NCBI RefSeq assembly: GCF_017183135.1
Contig: NZ_JADDXW010000007.1
Span: 62,001 to 126,000 of the forward strand
Direction: 5' to 3'
From: Aurantimonas marina
Lineage (GTDB): Bacteria; Pseudomonadota; Alphaproteobacteria; Rhizobiales; Rhizobiaceae
DNA length: 64,000 nt
The stretch's first letter is position 1. Every line of letters begins with the position of its first letter. The notes under the pieces were generated by a model that saw nothing but the letters and a program-made list of their open reading frames with translations, had not been told where the DNA came from and made no database searches. The position numbers and the translations under genes were made by a program. Positions 45,754 through 55,960 of this stretch are shown here, piece by piece.

Positions 45754-47277
45754 ATGCCGAGTTCCGCCGAAGCCCCAATGGACGCTCGCTACGAGGCCGT
45801 GTCCACAGGGGATCTCGGCTTGTTCGAACTCGCGCCGATCCCGCTCTGGATCGAGGATTTCAGCGGCGTCAAGGCGCTGTTCGACGAATGGCGTGACGCC
45901 GGCGTCACCTCGATCCGCGAGCATCTGGAGGAAGACCCGGGCCGTGTGAAGGCGGCGGCGGATCGCATCGGGCTTATCGCCGTCAATGCCTGCACCCTGT
46001 CGCTGTTCGAGGCGGGTGGCTTCGACGAACTGGCCGCGAACCTCGACCAGGTGTTTTCAGGCGACATGCTCGACAGCCATCGCGAGGAACTGATCCAGCT
46101 GTGGGAGGGGCGGACTGCGTTTACCAGCTACGCGGTCAACTACACGCTGTCCGGCCGTCGGCTGGACGTCCAGCTGAAGGCTCGCATCCTGCCCGGTTTC
46201 GAGGATGATTGGAGCTGCGTTCTGATCGCCACCGAGGATGTGAGCGAGCGCGAGGAAGGCCGGCGCAGGCTGGTCGCCAGCGAGGCGTTCACCCAGGGCC
46301 TGTTCGAGCATTCGCCGATCTCCCTTTGGGTTGAGGATTTCAGTGCGGTGAAGGCGCTGATCGACGATGTCCGGGCGCGCGGCGTCGTCGATTTTCGCAC
46401 CTTCGTCGACGTGCATCCGGAATTCGTTTCGCGCTGCATGAGCGAAATCCGCGTCATCGACGTCAATCAGCATACGCTCGAACTGTTTTGCGCGGCGGAC
46501 AAACCCGCGTTGCTCAGCCGTCTCAACGAGGTTTTCCGCGATGGCATGGAGCAATATTTCCGGGAGCAACTGATCGATCTGTGGGACGGCAAGCTGTTCC
46601 AGCAGCGCGAGGTGGTGAATTATTCGCTCGAGAGCGACGAACTGCACGTTCACATGCAGTTCTCCGTCTTTCCGGGGCGTGAGGCGGACTGGTCGCTGGT
46701 GCAGGTGGCGCTCACCGACATCACCGCGCGCAAGAAGGCAGAGGCGTATCTGGAATATCTCGGAAAGCACGACGTACTGACGAAACTCTACAACCGGTCA
46801 TTTTTCGTCGACGAGCTCAATCGGCTGGAGCGCAAAGGGCCAACGCCGGTGACGCTGATCGTCGTCGATCTCAACGGGTTGAAACCGGTCAACGACCATC
46901 TGGGGCACGCCGCGGGAGACGCCCTGCTGCGGCGCGCCGGCGAGGTGCTCAACAAGGCGGTTGCCAAACCCTGTCATGCCGCCCGCATCGGTGGAGACGA
47001 GTTCATCGTTCTGATGCCCGCGACCAGCGAAGCCGAAGGGCTGGAGATGATCGCGACGATCGAGGATCTGGTAGCGGTCAACAACCAGTTTTATCCGGGC
47101 GCCCATCTGTCCTTTTCGCTGGGCCTGGCGACGGCCGGCCCGGACGAGCGGCTGGAGGAAGTGGTCAAGCGCGCCGACATGCGGATGTACGAGGCGAAAC
47201 GCCTGCATTACCTGAAAGCCGGTCTCGACCGCCGCGGCAAGGCGGAAGGGGATGTCGAGCCGGCCCTCAATGCGTAA
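45754..47277 (+). CDS. Diguanylate cyclase with two tandem PAS-like sensor modules
   Basis: A soluble GGDEF protein of about 507 residues predicted to make c-di-GMP. Two sensor modules, each about 135 residues, precede it: the first starts at IPLWIEDFSGVKALFDE and the second at ISLWVEDFSAVKALIDD. They share the same order (LWxEDFSxVK, then INVNxxTLxLF-like and VNYxL segments), which indicates an internal duplication. The C-terminal GGDEF domain has the full GGDEF motif (codons start at 46990). The RxxD inhibitory site upstream is absent, so product inhibition is not expected. I place the start at the ATG at 45754 with GAGG nearby; 45724 is an alternative. Confidence 0.93.
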   Translation: MPSSAEAPMDARYEAVSTGDLGLFELAPIPLWIEDFSGVKALFDEWRDAGVTSIREHLEEDPGRVKAAADRIGLIAVNACTLSLFEAGGFDELAANLDQVFSGDMLDSHREELIQLWEGRTAFTSYAVNYTLSGRRLDVQLKARILPGFEDDWSCVLIATEDVSEREEGRRRLVASEAFTQGLFEHSPISLWVEDFSAVKALIDDVRARGVVDFRTFVDVHPEFVSRCMSEIRVIDVNQHTLELFCAADKPALLSRLNEVFRDGMEQYFREQLIDLWDGKLFQQREVVNYSLESDELHVHMQFSVFPGREADWSLVQVALTDITARKKAEAYLEYLGKHDVLTKLYNRSFFVDELNRLERKGPTPVTLIVVDLNGLKPVNDHLGHAAGDALLRRAGEVLNKAVAKPCHAARIGGDEFIVLMPATSEAEGLEMIATIEDLVAVNNQFYPGAHLSFSLGLATAGPDERLEEVVKRADMRMYEAKRLHYLKAGLDRRGKAEGDVEPALNA

Positions 47278-47433
47278 CGCCAGCAACGTTTCGTCGATGA
47301 TCCGAACCTGCTACCGGGTGCACCGGTCGCATGGTCTCGGTAAGATGGGCGCCTGACCGCGGGTCCCGATGCCCTGTTCGTGGGGAGCCATTGTCGAGTT
47401 CGGCGCGTCAGGCGCCAATGGATGTGAAGTCTC

Positions 47434-48012
47434 GTGTCGCAAATTGCATCAAAACCGGAAAATCCGGTCCTGCTTGGCGTCGTCGGCGGCGCGCACGGAC
47501 TGAAGGGCGAATGCCGCGTCCGCTCGTTTACCGATAGCCCTGTCGATCTTGGCGCCTATGGGCCGCTCTTTGACGCGGAGGGCAATCGCTACACGGTGAA
47601 GAGCGCCCGCCTTCAGAAGAACGTCGTTGTCGTCCGCTTTGCCGAGGTGGAGGATCGCAACCACGCCGAGCGGCTGAACGGCCGCGAACTCTTCATCGAT
47701 CGCTCCGCCTTGCCGGAGCCGGACGAGTCGGACGAGTTCTACCTGGGCGACCTTGTCGGCCTCGCCGTGGAGACGGTGTCCGGCGCAAGCGTCGGAACGG
47801 TCGTGGCGTTCCATGATTTCGGCGCCGGCGACATCGTCGAGATCAAGCCGCCCGAAGGCCCGACCGTAATGATCCCGTTTTCCGAGGCGGCGGTTCCTAA
47901 GATCGACGCGGATCGCGGCGTGATGATCGTCGAACCCTTCGCCGCCGGGCTTGTCGAGGCCGAAACAGATGAGCCAGGCGGTGCGACCGAGCCACCGGCG
48001 GACGATGACTGA
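47434..48012 (+). CDS. rimM: Ribosome maturation factor RimM
   Basis: Helps assemble the 30S head by binding S19. The protein has 192 residues. The N-terminal beta-barrel shows VVGGAHGLKGECRVRSFTDSP. The linker FYLGDLVGLAVET leads into the PRC-barrel domain with FHDFGAGDIVEI and VMIPFSEAAVPKID. It begins with GTG at 47434; no ATG fits the family start. Acidic and proline-rich extra residues end the protein (ETDEPGGATEPPADDD). It is followed after 114 bases by a small monooxygenase gene. Confidence 0.96.
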   Translation: MSQIASKPENPVLLGVVGGAHGLKGECRVRSFTDSPVDLGAYGPLFDAEGNRYTVKSARLQKNVVVVRFAEVEDRNHAERLNGRELFIDRSALPEPDESDEFYLGDLVGLAVETVSGASVGTVVAFHDFGAGDIVEIKPPEGPTVMIPFSEAAVPKIDADRGVMIVEPFAAGLVEAETDEPGGATEPPADDD

Positions 48013-48126
48013 CGCCCCGCTCCGTCGTCGTCTGCGGTTTACTCCGCACCTTGTGGCGCGTAACCGATCCCCTTTTTTGCCCGCTGCGCGTATCTCTGCC
48101 CCTGCCGCCATCGAAAGGAATGCCTC

Positions 48127-48429
48127 ATGATCATCGTCGCCGGAACCCAGCGTCTTCATCCCGCCGATCTCGAAGCTTTGCGGGAGACCGCGAATGCCAC
48201 CATCGCCGCGACCCGAGCCGAGCCCGGCTGTCTCGTCTATTCCTTTGCCCAGGATCTGACCGAGCCGGGCCTGGTGCGGATCTACGAGGAGTGGGAGAGC
48301 CGGGACGATCTGACGCGTCATGGCAAATCCGACCACATCGCGGCCTGGCGCGCGGCGCTGAGTAAGGTCGAGGTGCTCGGGCGCGATCTGAAGATCATTG
48401 AGGTCGCCAAGAGCGAGCAGCTCGCCTGA
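48127..48429 (+). CDS. Antibiotic biosynthesis monooxygenase (ABM) domain protein / putative quinol monooxygenase
   Basis: A 100-residue ferredoxin-like ABM-fold protein. Signature blocks are [42 protein letters not shown] and [24 protein letters not shown]. Members act on quinols or heme-like or polyketide substrates without cofactor, or are simply unassigned. AAAGGA precedes the ATG. It lies between rimM and trmD, with only 7 bases to trmD, an insertion into an otherwise conserved ribosomal operon. Confidence 0.9.
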   Translation: MIIVAGTQRLHPADLEALRETANATIAATRAEPGCLVYSFAQDLTEPGLVRIYEEWESRDDLTRHGKSDHIAAWRAALSKVEVLGRDLKIIEVAKSEQLA

Positions 48430-48436
48430 TCCCATC

Positions 48437-49120
48437 ATGAGCTTTCGCGCCACCGTCCTCACGCTCTATCCGGAGATGTTTCCCGGACCGCTCGGCGTCT
48501 CGCTGGCCGGCAAGGCGCTCGCACGCGGTGATTTCGCGCTGGAGACGGTGCAGATTCGCGACTTCGGCGTCGGCCGTCATCGCACGGTCGACGACACGCC
48601 GTCCGGTGGCGGCGCCGGCATGGTGATGCGCGCCGATGTGCTGGCCAACGCGATCGATTCGGCCTCGCCGGCGGGCGACCCACGGCCGCGACTGCTGATG
48701 AGCCCGCGCGGCAAGCCGCTGACCCAGGTGCGTGTGCGCGAACTCGCTGCCAGTGCGGGCGCCGTGATCCTCTGCGGGCGCTTCGAGGGGGTCGACGAGC
48801 GGGTGATCGAGGCGCGCGACCTCGAGGAGGTCTCGGTCGGTGATTACATCCTGTCGGGCGGAGAGATGGCCGCCATGGTGCTGCTCGACGCCGTAGTCCG
48901 GTTGCTGCCCGGTGTCATGGGCAACGCCCGCTCGGGCGAGACGGAAAGCTTCGAAACCGGCCTGCTCGAACATCCCCATTATACGCGGCCGGCAGAATGG
49001 GAGGGTCGGACAATCCCCGACGTTCTGACCTCCGGCGACCACGGGGCGGTCGAACGCTGGCGGCAGGCCGAGGCGGAGTTCATAACCCGGACGAGGCGGC
49101 CGGATCTGCTCGCCGAGTGA
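48437..49120 (+). CDS. trmD: tRNA (guanine37-N1)-methyltransferase TrmD
   Basis: An SPOUT-fold methyltransferase that makes m1G37 and prevents +1 frameshifting. The protein has 227 residues from the ATG at 48437, where it begins [17 protein letters not shown]. The SAM-binding knot includes [15 protein letters not shown] and the hallmark [28 protein letters not shown]. The C-terminal domain keeps [12 protein letters not shown] with the catalytic aspartate region ([11 protein letters not shown]). It is immediately downstream of the ABM gene and is followed by rplS after 228 bases. Confidence 0.97.
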   Translation: MSFRATVLTLYPEMFPGPLGVSLAGKALARGDFALETVQIRDFGVGRHRTVDDTPSGGGAGMVMRADVLANAIDSASPAGDPRPRLLMSPRGKPLTQVRVRELAASAGAVILCGRFEGVDERVIEARDLEEVSVGDYILSGGEMAAMVLLDAVVRLLPGVMGNARSGETESFETGLLEHPHYTRPAEWEGRTIPDVLTSGDHGAVERWRQAEAEFITRTRRPDLLAE

Positions 49121-49348
49121 CGTTGCTTGGTCGACTCCGCAGCCCCGTTCGGGCATAATCGAACCGCCGCGAATGCCGCTGGTGCCTGGGGCCTTGCAAA
49201 AGTCGCGTCGGAAGTCGGCGCGAGATAGTGACAAAGGCGGCAAAGCGGTGTATGGGCGACACCGATTTCCTCAGAATAACTTGACCGTACTCGCGGCCAT
49301 GTCGGCTGAGACTGACTTTTCCGGCATGAAACGAATTGAGGCTATGCC

Positions 49349-49807
49349 ATGAACATCATCTCCGAACTCGAGGCGGCCGAGGCCGAGCGGATCAACGCGA
49401 TCCGTACCATTCCGGAATTTTCCGCCGGCGATACGCTACGCGTCAACGTCAAGGTCACCGAGGGCACGCGCACGCGTGTCCAAGCCTATGAAGGCGTCTG
49501 CATCGCGCGATCGGGCGCGGGCATCCAGGAAAACTTCACGGTCCGCAAGATTTCCTATGGCGAAGGCGTCGAGCGCGTCTTCCCGCTCTATTCGCCGCAG
49601 CTCGATTCGGTCGAGGTCGTTCGGCGCGGCAAGGTGCGGCGGGCTAAGCTCTATTATCTGCGCGATCGCCGCGGCAAGTCGGCCCGTATCGTCGAGGCCA
49701 CGAATGTTCGCGCCCGCAAGCTGAACGACGACGCCCGCCAGATCCTCGTCGCCGAGCGCGACAAGGCCAAGGCCGAGAAGCAGGCGGCCAAGGACGCCGC
49801 CGAATAA
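49349..49807 (+). CDS. rplS: 50S ribosomal protein bL19
   Basis: Ribosomal protein L19 at the 30S/50S interface. The protein has 152 residues. Core text [37 protein letters not shown] and [33 protein letters not shown] is fully conserved. A charged Ala/Lys tail extends it beyond the enteric length. GAGG precedes the ATG. A terminator follows. The 228 bases before it (49121-49348) may hold a separate promoter, since the gap is larger than others in the cluster. Confidence 0.98.
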   Translation: MNIISELEAAEAERINAIRTIPEFSAGDTLRVNVKVTEGTRTRVQAYEGVCIARSGAGIQENFTVRKISYGEGVERVFPLYSPQLDSVEVVRRGKVRRAKLYYLRDRRGKSARIVEATNVRARKLNDDARQILVAERDKAKAEKQAAKDAAE

Positions 49808-49836
49808 GCCGACCTCTTGGTCGGACAGGATTTCAG

Positions 49837-49867
49837 AAGGCGGTCCTGCGGGGCCGCTTTCTTGCGT
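49837..49867 (+). terminator. Terminator after rplS
   Basis: AAGGCGGTCC (49837-49846) pairs with GGGCCGCTTT (49851-49860) through ten pairs including two G-U wobbles. The loop is TGCG, and the stem ends in TTTCTTGCGTTT. It lies 30 bases after the rplS stop and closes the ribosomal cluster. Confidence 0.75.
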
Positions 49868-49942
49868 TTGGGCAGTGAAATTTTCAGGAGCACCGGCGGA
49901 CGGCGTTTCCAGCATCGACCAGAAGCGCCTCTCGCCGCGCAT

Positions 49943-50185
49943 TCAGCGATCAAGAGTCGCCGTCTCGCGGATCGTGCCGGTCGCCGAAATCCAGCCCCAC
50001 CGAACACCGGCCCACACCCGCTCGTGCGCGAGATAGGTGAAGAAGCCGAGCAGGCCCGATGCGGCGGCCAGCGCGCCGCCGGAGGAGAGCGAGCCGGTAA
50101 ACAGAAACCCCAGGATCGACATGGTCACGAGGCCGAGAAGCTGCCACGACGCGGCTTTCACGAGGCTTCGGCTGCGGGTTTCCAT
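49943..50185 (-). CDS. DUF2061 family small membrane protein
   Basis: An 80-residue protein. The start TRSRSLVKAASWQLLGLVTMSILGFLFTG and the ending FTYLAHERVWAGVRWGW are typical of DUF2061, a family of two membrane helices of unknown role often found near sulfate or phosphate genes. The ATG at 50185 has GGAG eight bases upstream. It is convergent with rplS, and divergent from the XRE regulator across 244 bases. Confidence 0.88.
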   Translation of the reverse strand: METRSRSLVKAASWQLLGLVTMSILGFLFTGSLSSGGALAAASGLLGFFTYLAHERVWAGVRWGWISATGTIRETATLDR

Positions 50186-50411
50186 CGAAAATCTCCATGT
50201 GCATGAGCGAATTAGTCCGTCGCGATGCGCCGCATCGGTGGGCAGATTCGATTGTTTGTCGAAATCCAGGGCGCCGACGCCGGCTTGGGAGGCGGGCGGG
50301 GAGCCGACGCCCTGGGAGCAGATGTCGCGACCATAGGCTTCTCGGCTCTTCACGGGAATTCTGTGAATTCTCATGGTTTGATTCACAAATGTAGATATCG
50401 ATCTGCAATCA

Positions 50412-50423
50412 TGATAATTATCA
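50412..50423 (+). promoter_or_regulatory. Palindromic candidate operator of the XRE regulator
   Basis: TGATAATTATCA is a perfect 12-base palindrome ending six bases before the XRE start codon, inside an unusually AT-rich stretch (about 50365-50430). A second symmetric element, GAATTC-TGT-GAATTC, lies at 50357-50371. Position suggests autoregulation by the downstream HTH protein. Binding is not proven. Confidence 0.45.
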
Positions 50424-50429
50424 CTAATC

Positions 50430-51275
50430 ATGGATAAACGACAAAGATCCCGCCTTTTTCGCGAGCGCCTGGCCTCTGCCATGACCTCGGCGGCGATGTC
50501 GAAGAGTGCGTTGGCGCGCGCCACCGGCGCCGATCGCTCGACCGTCTCGCTGCTCCTGTCATCCGACGAGGGGCGCCTGCCCAACGCGCAATTTGCGGCC
50601 GAATGCGCCAGCGCGCTCGGGGTTTCCTGCGACTGGCTGCTGGGGCTCACCGACCGGCGCGAGCGCAGTGCCGATGTCCTTCAGGTGGCAATGCGCATCG
50701 AGGAGGCGGCGCGGGCGCCCTCCGACAAGTCGATCTATCGCTGGCACGAGGAGGCGCGCGGCTACAAGATCCGCCACGTCCCCGCAACGCTGCCGGACAT
50801 GCTGAAATCCGAGGCGGTGCTACACTTCGAATATGGTGACTTTCTCGGCCGCACGTCCGATCAGGCGATCGCCGACATGCGCGACCGCCTCGCCTATCTG
50901 AGGGCGCCGGACACCGACTACGAGATCGCCATGCCGATCGACGCGCTGGAAAGCTTCGCGGCCGGCGAGGGCTACTGGCGCGGATTGCCAAGCGCGGAGC
51001 GGCGGGTGCAACTGGAGCGGTTGGCCCGTTTGACCGAAGAGTTATATCCCTCGCTTCGGCTCTATCTCTTCGACCGGAAGAAGGTGTTTTCCGCGCCGGT
51101 GACGATCTTCGGCCCGCTGCAAGCGGCAGTCTATGTCGGCCGCTTCTATCTCGCCTTTCGCGAACGGCGGCAGGTGATGGAATTGACCCGGCATTTCGAC
51201 GGCCTGGTGCGCGAGGCCGATTTCGAGGCGCGGCATACGCCGCGCTTCATCGAGGGGCTGGTCGTGCCCGACTAG
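50430..51275 (+). CDS. XRE-type helix-turn-helix transcriptional regulator with large C-terminal domain
   Basis: A 281-residue regulator. The N-terminal HTH (about residues 15-75) reads MSKSALARATGADRSTVSLLLSSDEGRLPNAQFAAECASALGVSCDWLLGL, a Cro/CI-type fold. The C-terminal 200 residues contain HVPATLPDMLKSEAVLHFEYG and a block ending RFYLAFRERRQVMELTRHFDGLVREADFEARHTPRFI; I do not recognise the ligand type. No Shine-Dalgarno lies before the ATG, so translation may be weak or leaderless. It is convergent with the antiporter gene, 15 bases apart. Targets are unknown, apart from a possible own operator. Confidence 0.9.
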   Translation: MDKRQRSRLFRERLASAMTSAAMSKSALARATGADRSTVSLLLSSDEGRLPNAQFAAECASALGVSCDWLLGLTDRRERSADVLQVAMRIEEAARAPSDKSIYRWHEEARGYKIRHVPATLPDMLKSEAVLHFEYGDFLGRTSDQAIADMRDRLAYLRAPDTDYEIAMPIDALESFAAGEGYWRGLPSAERRVQLERLARLTEELYPSLRLYLFDRKKVFSAPVTIFGPLQAAVYVGRFYLAFRERRQVMELTRHFDGLVREADFEARHTPRFIEGLVVPD

Positions 51276-51290
51276 GCTGGCGGGGTGTGC

Positions 51291-52613
51291 TCAGGTGGGG
51301 CTCGCGCGTTGCCGGTCGCCCACCGAATCCGTCCGCTTTTTCCGCCCGCCGCGCCGAATGCGGATAGGGAATGGAAATACGGTTCGCCGCTCGCTGTTTG
51401 TACGTTCCTCCCCCGCCGCTTCGATGCGGCGGCCATAGGCCCGCGCCGCCGGCGATGCCGAAATACCATGCAGCAAGACGCTCAGCAGCACCGTGAGCAG
51501 TACCGTGGTCGCAACATCGCTCATGCCTCCAGGTTCGCCGCGCTCGATGATCAGAAGAAGATAGAGGATCGAAGCCAGTCCGCGCGGACCGAACCATCCG
51601 AGAAAGACGACCGTCACTGGCAGAAGCCGCGTTCCTACGAGACTGATCGCGACCGCGAACATGCGGACCAGCGTCAGCGACAGGATTGCGTAGATGACAT
51701 GCCGCCAGCCGATATCGCTGAAGATGCTCGGAAGAAGAATCGCGCCGAACAGCATAAAGACAACCAGATTGAGCAGTTGACCCTCGGTCTCGCCGAAATC
51801 CTCGATCGCTTCGAGCAGACGGCGCGACCGCGTGCCCACCACCATGCCGGCGACGAAGGCCGCGATGAAGCCGTTGCCCTCGATCAATTCCGCTCCGCTG
51901 AAGGCGAGGACGGCCAGGCCGAGAACCGAGATTTGCAGGAAGACGTGGTTCATCCACCTCCGCCTGTGTGCAAACTCGACGAGATAGGCGCCTCCGAAAC
52001 CGACAATGAGGCCGGCGACGGGGCCAAGGACGATCTGCTGGGCTACGAAAAATCCCCATTCGCCCGCCGAACGTCCGCCTTGTGTTTCGATCGCCAGCGA
52101 AATGGCGATCAGTAGAACCGGGAACGCGAGCCCGTCATTGAGACCGCTTTCAACATTTAAGGCTTGCCGTATCCGCAGCGGAATCTTCTCGTTGGCGATC
52201 ACCGCCTGGCCCAACGCGGCATCGGTGGGCGCCAGGATGATCCCGAGGATCGCCGCCTGCCAGAGGCCGAGTGAGGGAAAGACCAGCAGAGCCAGCCCGG
52301 CCCCGAGCAGCATTGCCAACGGCAGGCCGATGCCCAGAAGCCGCAAGGGCACGTCGTGTTGGCGATCGAGCCGCCTGATGTCGATCCGCGAGGCATCCGC
52401 AAACAGGGCCAGGACGAGCGTGATCTCGGCGAGCTCGTTGATAAAGGCATTCTCGACGGGAAGATCGACAAGATTGAGCGCCGCCGACCCGATGAGGAGC
52501 CCGAACAGCGTGAACACGATCGGCCCGGTCACGCTTCCCTTCTCGCTCTTTCGCGAAAACAGCGCGTATGCGAAGATTCCCGCTGCGATGACGAAAAGGT
52601 CGGGAGTGTTCAT
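51291..52613 (-). CDS. CPA1-type cation:proton antiporter
   Basis: A 440-residue inner-membrane antiporter with 12 or 13 hydrophobic segments. The functional core shows APTDAALGQAVI, then NVESGLNDGLAFPVLLIAISL with the paired Asn-Asp of the CPA1 (NhaP/NHE) group. GWFGPRGLASILYLLLIIERGE is the third conserved block. The C-terminal 45 residues are basic and cytoplasmic (RRTVFPFPIRIRRGGRKKR). It probably exports Na+ or K+ in exchange for protons. It is monocistronic, convergent with the XRE gene. Confidence 0.94.
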   Translation of the reverse strand: MNTPDLFVIAAGIFAYALFSRKSEKGSVTGPIVFTLFGLLIGSAALNLVDLPVENAFINELAEITLVLALFADASRIDIRRLDRQHDVPLRLLGIGLPLAMLLGAGLALLVFPSLGLWQAAILGIILAPTDAALGQAVIANEKIPLRIRQALNVESGLNDGLAFPVLLIAISLAIETQGGRSAGEWGFFVAQQIVLGPVAGLIVGFGGAYLVEFAHRRRWMNHVFLQISVLGLAVLAFSGAELIEGNGFIAAFVAGMVVGTRSRRLLEAIEDFGETEGQLLNLVVFMLFGAILLPSIFSDIGWRHVIYAILSLTLVRMFAVAISLVGTRLLPVTVVFLGWFGPRGLASILYLLLIIERGEPGGMSDVATTVLLTVLLSVLLHGISASPAARAYGRRIEAAGEERTNSERRTVFPFPIRIRRGGRKKRTDSVGDRQRASPT

Positions 52614-53005
52614 GCCGTGCGCCCTGCCGATTCATGCCGGTCGTCGAGGGCCGCCGTGCCGGCTATCGACTGCCATCCAAGCATAGGCGTCAACCGCCGC
52701 TCGGCCAGAGGGTGGGCTGCTCCGCTCGTGGCGACCGCCGCGTCGTTGTCACGGTCGTGCGCAGTTGCTATTTCTTGCCCATGACCAGAATTGGAAACAG
52801 GAAGGCGCGGGCGCCTCTGCCGACCAGCGAGGGCTTCGCCAAGCTCTCCGATCACGCGCGCCTGCCCGGCCGATTCTTCTACCGGCTGATCGCCGCTGAC
52901 GGCCGGTAGAGCGGCCGACGAGCGCCCCGATGGCGCGCGACGCGATCCATTCTTTTCGCATTCTACCGACCGTGGCCCGAGAGGCCGCCGGACAAGGACC
53001 GAGCC
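52614..53005. other. Non-coding stretch between the antiporter gene and leuC
   Basis: A 392-base divergent region. It contains a short open frame at 52634-52909 whose composition and sequence look random (Arg-rich, no family match), so I do not call it a gene. The end carries AAGGA just before the leuC ATG. No riboswitch or leader peptide was recognised. Confidence 0.4.
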
Positions 53006-54424
<1,419 letters not shown>

Positions 54425-54466
54425 AGACTGTCGTCCGAGGCTCCAATCGGCTTTGGGCGAACGGGA

Positions 54467-55654
54467 TTAGGCGACCCGCGAGATTGAACCGACTGCGCCC
54501 GGTTGTCTGGTTGCGACGACGGTCATCGCGGCCGCGATGACGCAGTCCCGGCCGGCTTGCTTTGCCTGGTAGAGCCTGTCGTCCGCCCGCCGATAGGCGG
54601 ATTCGAAGCTCTCGCCCGGCCGGGCGGCGGCGACCCCGAAGCTGGCCGTAATCTGAATGCCGACCAGCGGCAGCGGCCAGGCGACGCCCTTTAGCGCCTC
54701 GCGGATTTCGAGAGCCCTCGCGGCGCCCGCCGATGTATCGGCTCCTTCGACGAAGATCGCGAACTCCTCGCCGCCCATTCGTCCGGCAAAGCCGAGGCGA
54801 TCGGCGAACAGACCGAGAAGCGCCCCCAAGCCGGCGATCACCATGTCGCCGGCCGCATGACCATTGCGGTCGTTCACGGCCTTGAAGTGGTCGACGTCGA
54901 TCAGGACGAGCGCACCCTCGGCTTCCCGGCGCTCCGTGGCGGCGCGTAGTTGCAACTCGAAACCGCGGCGATTGAGGAGGCCCGATAGAAGGTCCGTCTC
55001 GGAGGAGACGCGATAGCGCTCGACGGCATCGAGACCGATGGCGATGAGCGCGGTGAAGGCGAACAGAAGACCGAACGCAATGCCGCCGAGCTGGAAGAAA
55101 AACGCCCAGCTCGACTGTCGCCAGTCGGCCATTGTCAGCTGGGGAGACGGATCGAGGAGAAACCAGACGTTCTGCGCCAGCAGGTTTGTTGCCAAAAGCA
55201 GGGCGAGTGCGAACAAGGCCCGGTTGACCGGTTTTTGCAGATTGCCCCACATTCGTGTGGCGGCGAAAAGCGCGAAGGCGGCGCATCCGGTCTGCACGGC
55301 GGCGATCTCCGTCGGAACGCTGTCGTAGAAGACCAGAGCGAGTCCGGCCACGACAAGCGTCAGCGCGACCACGGCCAGGGCGGCGCAGTCGTGCGGACGG
55401 CGCTGGAACCGCTGGGATATGCCGCGCGCCATCGCCATCATGGCGAACAGGAACAGGGAATCTTCGAAGATCGCTTTTGCGGCGCCGTAGTCCCCGCCTG
55501 GAAAGACCGCCGTCGCATAGCCGATGGCCGCCAGCGCGTATGCGATGCCCCATGAGACCCCGCCGGGAACGGTGACGCCGAGGACGAGGAAGACCCCCGA
55601 GATCGCCGCAAGAGCGAGAGGCACGCACCAGGCCAGAATGTCTGCTTCGCTCAT
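54467..55654 (-). CDS. Membrane diguanylate cyclase (MHYT-less multi-span GGDEF protein)
   Basis: A 395-residue protein. Eight or so hydrophobic segments (about residues 5-220) form an unassigned membrane sensor. A C-terminal GGDEF domain follows (about 228-385), with SETDLLSGLLNRRGFELQL, ALVLIDVDHFKAVNDRNGHAAGD and the catalytic GGEEF. The RxxD inhibitory site is absent (residues before GGEEF read DRLGFAGRM). It should synthesise c-di-GMP. The start is the ATG at 55654 (the protein starts MSEADILAWCVPL); upstream in-frame codons lack family support. It is divergent from the GNAT gene. Confidence 0.92.
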   Translation of the reverse strand: MSEADILAWCVPLALAAISGVFLVLGVTVPGGVSWGIAYALAAIGYATAVFPGGDYGAAKAIFEDSLFLFAMMAMARGISQRFQRRPHDCAALAVVALTLVVAGLALVFYDSVPTEIAAVQTGCAAFALFAATRMWGNLQKPVNRALFALALLLATNLLAQNVWFLLDPSPQLTMADWRQSSWAFFFQLGGIAFGLLFAFTALIAIGLDAVERYRVSSETDLLSGLLNRRGFELQLRAATERREAEGALVLIDVDHFKAVNDRNGHAAGDMVIAGLGALLGLFADRLGFAGRMGGEEFAIFVEGADTSAGAARALEIREALKGVAWPLPLVGIQITASFGVAAARPGESFESAYRRADDRLYQAKQAGRDCVIAAAMTVVATRQPGAVGSISRVA

Positions 55655-55960
55655 GGCGGCTCGTAATCGAAAGACGGCCACGGGGCCGTGCGGGGTGACG
55701 GCGCCCCGATCCGTTGCTTGGAGCCATCGTATCTGGCTTAAGTTAACGCACCGCTTAAGTTGATCGTAGTATTGGCTCTGACTAGATCCGGAAATTGCTT
55801 TTAAAAACGGTGTGGTGACAGAGGCATGACGGAGGGGGATGCGGCCATCATTGGAGATTTGCGTGGCGGTCGTGCTGATCGGGCATGGCGCAAGCGAATC
55901 GGCCTCAGGGCCGGTCGCGAGGCTTGACGCCGGCCCCCGCAGGCGTGAAAGGCTTTTGCC
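55655..55960. other. Divergent non-coding region with tandem GCTTAAGTT repeats
   Basis: 306 bases between the GGDEF and GNAT genes. It contains two direct copies of GCTTAAGTT (55736-55744 and 55753-55761), each with a CTTAAG palindromic core, 17 bases apart start to start. This is a spacing that could place a dimeric regulator on one face of the helix, but no known consensus matches. No gene is visible. Confidence 0.4.

Noticed and set aside
52634-52909. A 91-codon plus-strand frame before leuC
   Set aside because: Arg-rich, no homology to any family I know, no Shine-Dalgarno, and codon use unlike neighbouring genes.
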